DNA from: Adiantum capillus-veneris
Lineage: Eukaryota; Streptophyta; Polypodiopsida; Polypodiales; Pteridaceae
NCBI GenBank assembly: GCA_014529385.2
Contig: CM043963.1
Coordinates: forward strand, 95,494,412 to 95,558,411
Direction of reading: 5' to 3'
Length of the DNA: 64,000 nt
Below the pieces are notes generated by a model. The model was not told the DNA's origin. It worked only from the letters and a program-made list of their open reading frames with translations, and searched no databases. Made by a program: the position numbers and the translations under genes. Shown here one piece after another: positions 1 through 10,792 of the stretch (positions are counted from its first letter, which is position 1; the number at the start of each line of letters is the position of its first letter).

Positions 1-274
1 GGACAAGTTCCATGTCCTGGATAGCAACCAAGCCAAGCACGGTGCGAAGTGTAGTCATCTTGACTACTGGAGAGAAAATCTCATCAAAATCCACACCTTT
101 TTGCTGCTTGAAACCCTTGGCAACTAGACGAGCCTTGTATCTAGGCTCGGGATCTTCCGATGTATACTTCTTTTTGTATACCCACTTGCAAGGTAAAGCA
201 TTTTTTCCTTTTGGTAATTCAACCAAATCCCATGTCTCATTAGCCACAATCGAATTGTATTCTGATTGCATAGC

Positions 275-2852
275 CTACTCCCACTTAACGCTATCATCCA
301 TTTGTATAGCTTCTTTGTAGCAGGTTGGCTCTCCACTGTCAGTGACCAAAATGTGGTGTATACCCAGCTCAAACCGCTCGGGCGCACGTGATACTCTCTC
401 AGAGCGTCTCAGTGCCTGACTGCTGGAGTCCGCTCTCTCCAGAGCAATAGTAGTATCTTGCACTTGAGGAGTGGGTGCAACACTACTGAACTGAGTTGGT
501 TCGGAGGCTACATCCTCAAAACGAACACGTCTGTACTCAACATCTTTGATGGGCTTCTTGTGCATTTTTGATTCATTGAAATTCACATGTGAGCTACGAA
601 TGACTTTGTTTGATATTGGGTGCCAGAGATGATATCCCATCTCTCCGTTTGCGCCATAGCCAATAAAGATGCATTTGTGTGATCTGGGATCTAACTTCCG
701 ACGAAGTTCTTTGGGCACATGTGCATATGCTTCACATCCAAATACACGTAAATGCTCATAGCTTGGCCTTTTGCCAGTCCATAATTCCTCTGGAATTTTG
801 AAATTCAAAGGAGAACTGGGTGACCTGTTGATGATGTGCACTACTGTCAGAACAGCTTCCCCCCAAAACTCTGGAGTAAGCTTCGCCATAGACATCATAG
901 AGACAACTCGCTCTTGAATCGTACAATTCATTCTTTCAGCTATCCCATTTTGTGCAGGTGTGTATGGAGCAGTAAACTGCCGCCGAATGCCTCTTCTATT
1001 GCAAAAATCCTTGAACTCTGTGGAGACGTATTCTCCACCATTGTCCATGCGAAAAGCTTTGAGCTTTGTTTCTGATTGGTTCTCAACCATGGCGAGGAAT
1101 TTTTGGAATGTCGAAAAGACTTCTTCCTTACGCTTAAGGAGATACACCCACACCTTTCTGGTAGAATCATCTATGAATGTGAGAAAGTAGTTCGCCCCCC
1201 CTAGAGTTTTATGTGGCATTGGACCACACAAATCACTGTGCACCAAGTCTAGAGGTTCGCCTAGTTTCTTATTCAATGGCGAAGATGTCAATCTAGTCTG
1301 TTTGCCATACAGAAAATGCTCACACAATGGAAAGTCCGTGTAATATAACACAGGTAAGTAGCCAGAACGCTGAAGTGTTTTCATTCCCTTTTGGCTAATA
1401 TGCCCTAGCCGGCTATGCCACAACTCAGGAGACGGCAGCTCGACAACATAGATAGAGTGTTCGTCGACACTCGAAACAAACAAAGAGTACAGGGATCCAT
1501 TTTTATTGCCTTTCATCGTGATAAGGTTGTTCTTGCGGATCATCCAAGAACGATTACCAAAAACTGTAGTGTAGCCAAGATCATCCAATTGCCCTATAGA
1601 AAGCAAGCTTTTCGTAAGCTTGGGCACATGTCTGACATTCTGCAGCACAAAAGCAGTGCCATTATGCATCTGAAGTTTCACATCACGAATGCCAATAATG
1701 TCAAGCTCATAGGAATCACCAAGCTTGACTATTCCATGCATGGATGCATAAGAGGAAAACCACTCTCTATGCGGTGTGACATGGAAACTTGCACCAGAAT
1801 CAAGGATCCAATTCTGTGCATAACCCTCATCCTGTGCAACCAAAGCATCTGGAGTGAGATCTGAAGTGAAAATGAGGACATCTGAGGCATCTGCTGTCAC
1901 CTCGGGATGAATCTTTGTGGGCATAATGAGCATCACTGGAGGAGGAGCATCCTCTACTGCAGTGATAGGTATGGGAGACTCAACAATATTGAGCTCTTCA
2001 ATCTTTATTGTACTTTTTCCTTTGCCAGAATTATCCTTTTTCATGTTTTTCTGATCTCTTAGGAAACTACGACAATCCTTTTTGTAATGACCCTTCTTGT
2101 GGCAATAGTAACACTCGACATTTTTGGCATTGCGGTCCCTACTTTGGTTCCTGTGTCTGCTAGGACTACGAGGATTTCGCTCTCTACTTTTGCTTTTGTG
2201 TTTGTTCCTGTCACGGCCTCTTGCCTTTGTTGAACTGCCAGCCATATATGCATCTCCATGACTAGCATTATCGAGAGATTTACAATGAATCTCTTCAGTG
2301 AGCAACGCATCTGACAGCATTGAACTCTAACTTGCCATTCGGAGCTGAATTGCTAATGGCTGTGCAAAAGATATCCCATGAACTGGGTAGAGAGCATAAC
2401 AAGAAGATAGATTTGAGTTCATCGTCAAACTCCTTAAAGCCCTGAGATGTCAGCTGACTGAACAAGGAGTTGAACTCATTTAAATGACTGGAAATTGTGC
2501 TACCTTCTTTCATGTTGAGCTTCATAAGCTTTTTCATGAGAAAAACTTTGTTGGATGCACTTTTGCTCTCCCATGCTGAACATAAGCTATCCCAAAGTTC
2601 CTTGGTTGTTTTCTTCCCGATGATAGTGAAGAAGACTGACTCGGCTAGATGTAGACGTATCGTAGCCATGGCTTTTGCATCCAAAATCTCCCATTGAGCT
2701 TGTGTATAATCATCATCCTCTGCACGCTCTTTCAACGGTTCTGAGAGGCCTTTGTTTATCAAAACATCTTTCATGCGCTCTTTCCACATGGTGAAGTTGC
2801 TGCCATCGAACTTCCGAATGAAATACCCCTCCTTTTCTGAAGAAGAAGCCAT
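275..2852 (-). pseudogene. copia gag-pol polyprotein (gag, CCHC, protease, integrase), frameshifted
   Basis: Gag begins at the ATG at 2852 (MASSSEKEG...) and keeps one frame to about 2300. The frame then shifts by one, near the DALLTEE motif, into the pol frame (about 2320-275). In order: gag (UBN2-like) domain; basic SR/KR-rich linker; CCHC knuckle CYYCHKKGHYKKDC; aspartic protease WILDSGASFHV; GAG-pre-integrase LWHSRLGHIS; integrase core with HSDLCGPM, the second Asp in RMDNGGEY and a Glu in NGIAERMN, so the DDE triad is present. An in-frame TAG follows KWE at 277-275. RT sequence continues past it towards position 1 ([12 protein letters not shown] near 140-110). The frameshift and stop indicate an inactive copy, although the rest of pol is well preserved. 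Confidence 0.9.
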
Positions 2853-4133
2853 CGCTGATAAGAGGGTTTGAGAGGTGCCAAACTATGGCGAGAAGCTGTA
2901 GAAATTTGGGCAGAGTAACCTTTGTAGCGGGAGTAAAATCTCAACCGAAATAGACTCAAAAGTGCCAACAATGGAAGTCACGACTCGCGGGAAGTAAATC
3001 CGGCAGAGTCTCCTTTGTATGAGGAGTCAAAACTCAACTCAAAATGCATATAAATGTGCCAACTGCACTTACTGGGCATCTGCTGCACAAAACAACTGCT
3101 ATGTGAGTGCCAACTTGACGTCAAAAGCATAAATAACTGTCTACATACATATCCTATGGCGAGGGTACCATAAAGGGGAACTCCAGCTACCTGTATCACC
3201 GAAAGTGTCTCAACATTCGAGCACACCCCAGCTCAAAGAAAACCTCACGCATCGACCCTCCAAAAGGCTAATGCAGACACAAATGGACTAGCCACAGTCT
3301 CAGAAAGGGCTCTTCCGGTCCGAGTCTCAGAAACGGCCGGGAAAAACTACCAAAATAGCCAAAAATGGCTCCACACGTAGTATAGTAGGCAGTGTCCGCA
3401 ACTCAATGTACATGAGTAAAACCACGCTCAAACAGGCGCCAAGAACTGCTGCATGCAGTGAAAGTGATCCCTGCGGGGATATCTGCTCTCAAAAGAGCTC
3501 AGTAGCACTGTGTGCTCACAACAAATGCATCTGTCAATGCATGTGTCTGCAAAGAATCTGCTGTCGAAATGAGTGCCAAATCGCCTCTGAAAGCGCTGTG
3601 TCGGTAACGTAGAGAATCTGTGAGTGAATGGGCTGAAAAACCCCCCTGTAACCTGTAACCTGCGTGTCGGTGTCGCTATGTGCCGATTTTTGCCCCACCG
3701 GGCAGAAATATGCTAGTCGAATAGCCACCAAAGGTGTCGTATCCGTAAACTGTGTCGTACAGGGCGATCGATGCGCTCGGTGCCGATGCCGGGTGTCACT
3801 CCTCTATGATAGAGGTACCTCACCCGCGCATGTCGCAAGCACGGTCGTCGATCGCGGGAACGCGCTCGTGTGGGGAAGCGCCCGGTGTCTGGGTCGGATG
3901 TCGGAGATCCTCCGAATGAGCAGTATCGAGCCGGTGCGCATGAGCGGTGTCGATGCCGATGTCACCTTCCGCGCGGGCGGAAGTGGCTAGCCGAGTAGCC
4001 GTAAAACGCCAATGCTCGAGCGGTCAATACCGAGTCGGATTGGTATCGATCGCAGATCTTGCTCGGTCTGTGAAGATTGCTCTCAACTTGTCGGACTCGG
4101 TTGCTTGTGCTCGCTCGCAAGCACGGTGTCAAG

Positions 4134-4170
4134 CTCTCTCTCTCACTTTCTCTCTCTCTCTCTCTCTCTT
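4134..4170. repeat. (CT)n microsatellite
   Basis: Interrupted CT-dinucleotide run inside the copia leader. Confidence 0.9.
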
Positions 4171-4402
4171 TTGATTCTTCCGAGCCTCATAGCTTTGCTA
4201 AATCTTAGGTCCAAGCCGGGTCAAGGCTGTAGTCGGGAAATGATCGCGGTGTCGAGGGCCTTGGGCGGGAATAGCCCCTTGCACACAAGCAATGTGTGTG
4301 AGTTGTGAAAAAAAAATTAATTTCAAATTCACTGTCTCACTGTCGAGCTTTGCCAAAACCGATTCCTCAGTCAAATCTGACGAGCTACAGGGGGTTATGG
4401 GT

Positions 4403-4422
4403 GTGTGTGTGTGTGTGTGTGT
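4403..4422. repeat. (GT)n microsatellite
   Basis: Short GT run inside the copia leader, followed by an imperfect tail. Confidence 0.85.
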
Positions 4423-4687
4423 TTGTACCACCACCATCACAAGCTCTCCGAGCTCGGCTCATTGCCCGGTACTACCCGAATTCTCCCCTCTGCTCGCTGC
4501 ACTCTACCAGCGCTGCCTCAATGCATTGAGTGTGTGTGTTTAGCTCGGCTTCAATTGTTGCTATGATCACAGCCTGTGCTGCCCGGTTTGTTGACCAGCG
4601 TTGCCCGCCGGATGAAAATCCCCCAAGCCTGTGATCGATTCTGCCCGATTTGCTGCACAGAGTTTCAAAACCCTGCTCACTAGCGAA

Positions 4688-4691
<4 letters not shown>

Positions 4692-4754
<63 letters not shown>
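4692..4754. repeat. (TG)n microsatellite, about 31 units
   Basis: Uninterrupted TG run inside the copia leader, followed by a short complementary (AC)n-like stretch at 4758-4773 that could pair with it. Confidence 0.97.
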
Positions 4755-4757
<3 letters not shown>

Positions 4758-5021
4758 CACACACATTCACACACTCTTCCAAAAGCTGCTCGTCGACTTG
4801 CTTTGTTACAGGCTTTCAACTTTGAGAGCACTTCCTTGCTTTGCTTAATTTCAAGCTGCTCAAAGCTCCTTCTGCTCGAGATAATTTTGAAATTTGCAAG
4901 TAAAATTGCCCTACTGCAGTGAGTGCCGATTTCCTGCTCGAATTGTTTGCTCGATTGCCCGCTGCAGCACCCCGAATGTGCTCGATGCCAGTAGCGCTGC
5001 TTGATTTTGGTGCCCACACAC

Positions 5022-5022
<1 letters not shown>

Positions 5023-5063
<41 letters not shown>
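5023..5063. repeat. (TG)n microsatellite, about 20 units
   Basis: Uninterrupted TG run preceded immediately by a short CACACACA stretch. Third main dinucleotide tract of the leader. Confidence 0.96.
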
Positions 5064-5064
<1 letters not shown>

Positions 5065-5508
5065 CTTTTCAAGACTGTCAAGCAACTCGGTGCTGCCCTG
5101 CTCTATTTCCTTATGCCCCCGAAATGCTCAATGTCGAACCAGCCCGACCTGATCACGACCCTCTCATGCCTTTGCTCTTTGCCTTGCAACTCGGTACCCG
5201 ATTCCCTCTGCCTTGGTTCAATGGACTGCTCGCTCTGTGATCTGCTCGTTCAATTGCTTGTGTGTGTGTGTGTGTATGTGCTTACACACACCACTCAATT
5301 GACTCCAAGACTAAGCTTCCATTAAACCTGTACACAGCATGATTCCAATTGCTTCAATTGTGCAATGATTCCCCCAATCATGAGCTCCATGAGTGTGTGC
5401 AAGCGGCCGTCTCCATGCCGAAGGCTCCAAGCTCCGCGACTCCTCCTAATCCATTTGATCAAGCTTCCATGGCTGATCTGCAAGCTCCGATCCGCTCAAG
5501 CTTCTATA

Positions 5509-5520
5509 GCTCCGATACCA
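5509..5520 (-). other. Primer binding site of the copia element
   Basis: On the minus strand this reads TGGTATCGGAGC, one base from TGGTATCAGAGC, the plant copia PBS complementary to the initiator Met-tRNA 3' end. It sits two bases inside the 5' LTR, the same spacing as in the second copia element. Confidence 0.88.
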
Positions 5521-5522
5521 AT

Positions 5523-5715
5523 TGATGAGTGTGATGTTTCTGTGTACGGAGTGTGTGCAAGAGAGGGGGAAGAAGATGATACGTAGACAGACTGTGTTGG
5601 GTTAGTGGAGAAGAAAGAGAAGAGTCAACTCTTCCTCTTTCTCTCCCTATATTGATTAGGTGAAATCAAGTGTACAAGGGTGGTTTCCCACGGCCACATG
5701 GCCTACACCCCAACA
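5523..5715 (-). repeat. 5' LTR of the left-edge copia element (193 bp)
   Basis: The plus strand runs from TGATGAGTG to CCCCAACA, so the minus-strand LTR starts TGTTGGGG and ends in CA. The inner end abuts the PBS. The start matches the LTR start of the copia element at 33872-38436 (TGTTGGGGT), and the length is nearly equal (193 versus 192 bp). The boundary is inferred from terminal dinucleotides because the partner LTR is out of view. Confidence 0.82.
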
Positions 5716-8333
5716 GAGGGAAGGATTGTCGATTGCACATACGGCCAGCTTGAGACATCAAAAACAACCTTCACCATATGTTGATGGATCAACCCTTAAA
5801 ATGGTTCTTGCATCACAAAGGCAGCTGGTTTTGTGTACGTGAGTTGCTAGTAGTGTTTTTTTGCTCTTGGAGTTGATGGAATTTGTTGGTAGGCTCATTG
5901 TCTAATAACTTTGTTGGGCAGGTGAAGGTTTAGGGTAAGGCATGCAGCTAGCTAAGAAGATGGATTTAATTATATACATTGAAGAACATGTGCTATGTAG
6001 AGGGTATCGTGAGAATGTGCTAGTATCAATGGTAGCCCCGTGCAGACATGCATGCTCTAGGTGTCTATATTTGTGGGACGTACCATAAGCACTTTGTGGA
6101 TATGGACAATAGTATACTATATGCTTAATACAGGGCTTGTAGCTTTTTCATCCATTATATTATATGGCTCAGATGCTTGCATAAGGGCTCCTTGCAAATG
6201 CGTATTTGTGGCGGTTGTTTGAAGAGCTCAATTTCAGTGCATGTCGATCTTCTTTCCTTGTTTGTATTTGGGTTTGGCAAGGGACAAAATGAGCACATGT
6301 AAATTTGGTTGTTTTCTGTCGGTGCATTGCATTTGGGTATATACTCCTTGTGATGCTTCCCATTGTTGAAACTGTCATGAGTTAGTTTTTTTTGCGAGGC
6401 GTTCTATTTGACTTGTGTGTATTTGAGTTCTCATGCATCAAACAAGGACCATAATTGTCATCGTATAGTTTAGCGAGGGTCGTGTTATGCTGGTGCATTG
6501 GATTTGTTCATACATGTGTGTGCATCTTGATCTCCCTTGCCCCATTTTCCATTTATTGCAGGGTTTAGGGTCTCTCTCTCTACTGGGTTGTAGCTACCCA
6601 TAGCCTCACAAGCAGGGTCAGAAGTGGTGGCAATTGCAAGCTTGAATAGCCAAAAATTGGGCCCCGAATAAGCACTCGGGCAAGCCACGAACAATGTGGC
6701 ACAAGCCTTTTACAAGGAGGGCAGGAGTTGTGTCTTGCTTCAACTCAGAGGTGCCCTTTCCCTTAATGTGCCTTTCGCTTGTGTTCTGGCATTGTGGGGA
6801 GACAAGCCAAAGAAAGTGGTCTCAGAGATGAGCTGGCTAGAGGTGCAGAACATTGTGGCAAGCTCCACTGTGGTTAACATTGGTAGCTATGTGTAAACAT
6901 TAAAGCAGTACATAACATACATATTCATAAAAGGAACATGTATTGCCATGTGCACCTTGTGCCAAATTAGAACCTAGACATTGTAGTGAGAAACTTGCCA
7001 CGGTGGAGACACGTCTATTGTGATGTAAACCAGCAAGGGACACAAAAGCACAAAAGAAATCTAACCTACACAACAGACTATGCATGGGTGACGCTTGCAC
7101 TTATGACAGATACTTGCAACCTCGACTTGCAACTAGTATGGGTAAACATCCGTCAGCACAATGAATGGAGATGGATGTTAGCAAATAAACGAGTAGGCAT
7201 GTATGGGTAAACATGGACGAGGGAGGTGTGCAATGGGGAATGGCATATTGACAAATTTGAGTAAAGGATAGCAGAAAGTTAGAAGGAGAAAAGGGAAATT
7301 CACTGGACATGGACAATCTTTGTAACCTTAAACTTAGTGGATAGGGATGGCTATAATGTAAAATCCAATCACGTGCAAGTAGGCATAGACAAGGACTATG
7401 CGCAACAAGGGAAGGATATCGTATTTGAGTGAACAATGGTGATATTCATATCCTTCAACACAATGAATGGAGATGGATCTTAGCAAATAAACGAGTACGC
7501 ATGTATGGGTAAACATGGTTGAGGACGGTGTGCAATGGGGAACGACATACTGGCAAATTTGAGTAAACAATAGTGGAAAGTTAGAAAAAGACAAGGGAAT
7601 CCATAAACAAGCATGTTTTTGGTAACCTTGATAAGTGAGCAACAATCAATGACGACTTCACACCCTTATAACCAACCACAACCTGGAGTAACGTGGGAAC
7701 ATGCAACCGGGGAAGGGAAAGCCTGTGTTTGGTAACCTTGATAAGTAAGCAAATCCTTGTCCCACATAACCAACCACAACCTTGCACAGCTTGCAAACAT
7801 GCAACGTAAGCACATCAACAATCAATGACATCTTTCACACCCTTATAACCAACCACAACCTGACAAAAATTTTGTTTAAGTAAGGGAAAACAAGGAGTAC
7901 TTCACAGCTTTAAGTAACCGCATTTTATAGAATGGTAAGAGTCAGTTGTGTTACATTATGCAGTCACCGGCTATAACCAACTAAGACAAAGAAGCCAAAA
8001 TGGGTGATGGACAAGGGAAGTCATATACATTTGTTAAATATGTGTTGCATACATGATACGTCCCTATGGGCACTATGCTAAAAAAATAAAACCCGGAAGT
8101 TACTGTTGTTACCAAAGCCAAAACAAGGTCTCCTAGTGTCGATCCCTATACAACATCATGTAGACAAAGTACTAGCCATGGTTGAGCTCTAACTGGCTCC
8201 CCAAAAAACATGAGATGACATACACCCGCAAAATTGCAAAACCAGCCAGGATGGAGCTTCAAAATTTTGCTAGGCATTGCATGCACCAATCATGCAACTA
8301 CCTCTTCATCTCATAAACATCATTGTGGCTGAA
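5716..8333. other. Intergenic, no gene recognised
   Basis: No coding domain could be recognised. The only structure found is the direct duplication at 7154-7597 and a recurring CCTTATAACCAACCACAACC word near 7665 and 7840. Confidence 0.6.
7154..7597. repeat. Diverged direct duplication of about 143 bp
   Basis: Segment 7154-7296 recurs at 7456-7597, an offset of 302 bp, with scattered substitutions. Both copies share the words gcaaataaacgagta and gtatgggtaaacatgg and the TTTGAGTAAA and AGAAAGTTAGAA-like endings. Confidence 0.85.
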
Positions 8334-10353
8334 CTAATTCCTTGTCAACCAATTCTTGCTTGGCCGCCCTACGAGACCTCCCAAGATCAGGTCACTACAA
8401 AACAAAGAGGGGCTAATTAGATTGCAAAGCCTGGAGGTAAACCGCAAGATGGCAACGATGGCGCAAAAGTGGTGTTTGGCTATACCTGACAAACTTCATC
8501 ACATAGAAGCCACAATCAATGTCGTTCGGTTGTTGTGGAACATCGATGACCTTGAGCTCAAGTACTAGAACACCCAAGTTCAATGCGTGTCGAATCTCAG
8601 TCTAGTGCATCATGTATGCAAGGGCTTGTAGGCCACTACAAAAAAAACAACATAAACCCAAGATAAGAGAGTACATTGATGTCAGCACATGGTGACCAGA
8701 AACAACACGCTTGAGTGTGGGATACATGTGCACTCTCTTGAGACACTCAAAAATGGGTGTGTAAGACCTAGAGAGTCAAAGTATAGCAAGTAACTCTTCT
8801 TTCCCGGCAGTCGAAGAAGCCTCACACCCCTATTTACATAGAGGGCAAACAAGGACCAATGGTGCCTGCAAAACCAAGAACAAAATGGTTAGCTGCACTA
8901 CCTCATAATTGGCAAAAAGCGGAAAGCACATGTTAAAGCACCCTTAAATCTACCTGCAAACAACCGGCCAAAAGGAAAAGACGAGCTCAGACATGTCAAT
9001 GCCCATAAATTGTTGTGATAGAGCTAAGCACATTGGTGTCCATGGTATACCACAATGAATCAATTATGTGAACCTTCCTCAAGACGAGTGCTGGTGGTAA
9101 TCTATGCTCGACCCACCTGCAAGCAAGCCTAGAACACACACCAAGTTAACATCACAATTCTGGTAAACCATACATTAGCACAAAGTGACCATACATCAAA
9201 GCAAGACACTATCCATACTGTGCAAATAGATTAAGGGCGTGGGTTGATGCCTCCCCATGCAGTATACTTGAAAGCAATGCCTAGTCCACATCACCTGCCA
9301 ACTTAAATCTCATCGATTTGAAAATAATAGATTCTGTTGAAACTAGCCTAGAAACACATAATGAGGACTCAACACAAAGATAGAAATAGATGGTCAATAA
9401 GCAGATCGAAGGAGTAGCAATCTTCTCTTGGGGTTTACACCTAGCAGTGGCAATGTTTCCCCGTGTGGTAGTAACCCTGCCATCCCCGCCCTCTATAACA
9501 CTCACACTGTCATTTTGAATAGTGAAATTGAGGCACACATGGGACCCCGATGCAACACCAAGTGGTGTGGACACATCTATAACAACATGGGTCTTCTTGC
9601 TGGTTCAAATGGGGAGCTTGGATCGACGTCTCAGAGAAACCACCTACTTCAAAATGAGCAATAGAATTAGCATGCGAGCAAGCCTAGAATTGAAAATCAC
9701 CAAAAATAAAAATTTAAAAATTTGGAATTTAAAAATCTGCCAACAAATGGAAAGGGTGGGCAAGGGAAATAATACCTCATCATGCTGCTGGATATCAATG
9801 TTAAGGGTCATTGAAGCAAATCTGGTAAACACATCAGTAGTTTGCTGATCCAGGGAAGACATTGGCTGAACATCCTCAATATCATCCACGGACAATGGCA
9901 GAGTAACATCCTCGACTAGTTGCTCGTCGGCATTGTGTATGGTTGGCTACTCGATGCCATCATGTACAGATGGCTGCCCATCAACATTGTGTATGGTTGG
10001 CTACTCGTCGAAATGTGCAGCCACACCTCGACAAGGGCGGTGGGTGCGGGGACCTCAACTTCAGGTGTATCTCCTAGCCCAATCAAGGAGCTACTTGTAA
10101 ATGATTTGTCCTTGGACCCCACCTCCTTGTCTCCACCACTCCGCTTCTCCACTACCTCCTCATAGCTCTCCCCAATCCCAACTTTAATATCCAGATCATC
10201 TTTACCACACCCTCGGTCATCCTCCTCTTCCACACAACCCTCCTCCTCCACCACCTCTTTACCCTTGTTGCTATGCAAAGCCTTCTCATCATCCTCAATG
10301 TTAGCCATCATCACATTGAGCCAAGTTGGCAACTCCCTGACACTCCTCTGCAT
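8334..10353 (-). CDS. Ulp1/SENP-type (peptidase C48) cysteine protease-like gene or remnant, multi-exon
   Basis: Visible on the minus strand only as separated short exons. One exon after a TTTTGCAG acceptor (first base 8865) reads HHWSLFALYV with the His codon at 8861-8859, then KKSYLLYFDSLG with the Asp codon at 8777-8775. The next (8635-8486, acceptor TTTGTAG) reads VPQQPNDIDCGFYVMKF, with Gln at about 8535-8530 and the Cys codon at 8514-8512. A GTATA donor follows, then a last exon 8394-8334 ending in TAG. His-Trp, Asp, Gln and Cys in this order and spacing are the C48 deSUMOylase signature. Upstream minus-strand coding-like pieces are WVEHRLPPALVLRKVHIID (from 9115), 9574-9420, 9895-9770 and an acidic stretch 10353-9916. 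A TAG at 8604-8602 lies in frame unless the acceptor is just after it. The exon model is uncertain. It may be a host gene, a degraded copy or the Ulp1 cargo of a DNA transposon (known in plant MULEs). Confidence 0.6.
9916..10353 (-). CDS. Candidate acidic N-terminal exon upstream of the Ulp1-like exons
   Basis: A 145-codon open frame with an ELPTWLNVMMANIEDDEK start and a Glu/Asp-rich middle (VVEEEGCVEEEDDRG). It then runs through three near-repeats of SSSQPYTMP-like sequence before a stop. The beginning may be an exon boundary rather than an initiator, because the bases before it read ATGCAG followed by AGG, a possible acceptor. Low-complexity N-terminal regions are common in plant Ulp1-like proteins, but linkage to the catalytic exons is an inference from order and strand only. 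Confidence 0.3.
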   Translation of the reverse strand: MQRSVRELPTWLNVMMANIEDDEKALHSNKGKEVVEEEGCVEEEDDRGCGKDDLDIKVGIGESYEEVVEKRSGGDKEVGSKDKSFTSSSLIGLGDTPEVEVPAPTALVEVWLHISTSSQPYTMLMGSHLYMMASSSQPYTMPTSN

Positions 10354-10792
10354 TCAAAACACAAGAGAAATGATTATTGGAAGTGTGCATCTAAATCATA
10401 TAACCCAAAATTCAGGTACATCATCACAAAAATAGGCTACATTATAGGCTTTCTTAAAGCAAATAAAAATTTACCAAGACAAACATTGATCAAGCTATTG
10501 AGCATGAAAAAAAATGCATCAGGCCAAACATTGGTCGAGCTATGATCCCGCCATTTAAAGAAAGATTTTCCCATCTATAAACAAAGTGTTTCCATCAATT
10601 ACTCACGAGGAAACTAGATTTCAAAGAAAACAACATACACCAAAAAGTAATCTACAAACAAAGTGTTTTCATTCACAGAGTTTTCCATCTATAAACAAAG
10701 TGTTTCTATCACAAGGGATCCAGGCAACAATATTTCAAAGAATTCGACAACTTCCATTGAGCAACCTAGTCACAAAGTGTTCACATTCACAG

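Larger units (their letters stand above)
2853..5508 (-). other. Expanded 5' leader of the copia element, non-coding
   Basis: This stretch lies between the PBS and gag ATG of the minus-strand copia element. It has no recognisable protein. The part at 3650-4260 is GC-rich with recurring short cgatgccg-like words. The 4100-5300 part is punctuated by (CT)n and (GT)n tracts, so the Cys/Val- or His/Thr-rich reading frames seen here are microsatellite translations. Sequence at 2913-3250 shares words with the leader of the second copia element at 37260-37610. Confidence 0.7.
1..5715 (-). mobile_element. Ty1/copia LTR retrotransposon, truncated by the left window edge
   Basis: Read on the minus strand, the order is 5' LTR (5715-5523), PBS (5520-5509), a long leader, gag, protease, integrase, then the start of reverse transcriptase running off position 1. 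Protease before integrase before RT is the copia order. The leader between PBS and gag ATG is about 2.66 kb, unusually long, and contains several (GT)n tracts. Parts of it (around 2913, 3003 and 3208) match the leader of the second copia element (around 37263 and 37558), so the two belong to one lineage. Gag and the CCHC/protease region resemble Tork/Tnt1-like copia, which is a family-level inference. The 3' LTR lies outside the window, so target duplication and LTR age cannot be judged. Confidence 0.93.

Noticed and set aside
1415-1864. 149-codon plus-strand ORF
   Set aside because: Antisense shadow of the copia protease and integrase region.
4567-5085. ORFs rich in His/Thr or Cys/Val in the copia leader
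   Set aside because: They are translations of (GT)n/(AC)n arrays.
8392-8640. CACTACAAAA sequences resembling CACTA-transposon termini
   Set aside because: On the minus strand they are TTTTGTAG/TG splice acceptors of the Ulp1-like exons. There is no inverted partner or 3-bp duplication.
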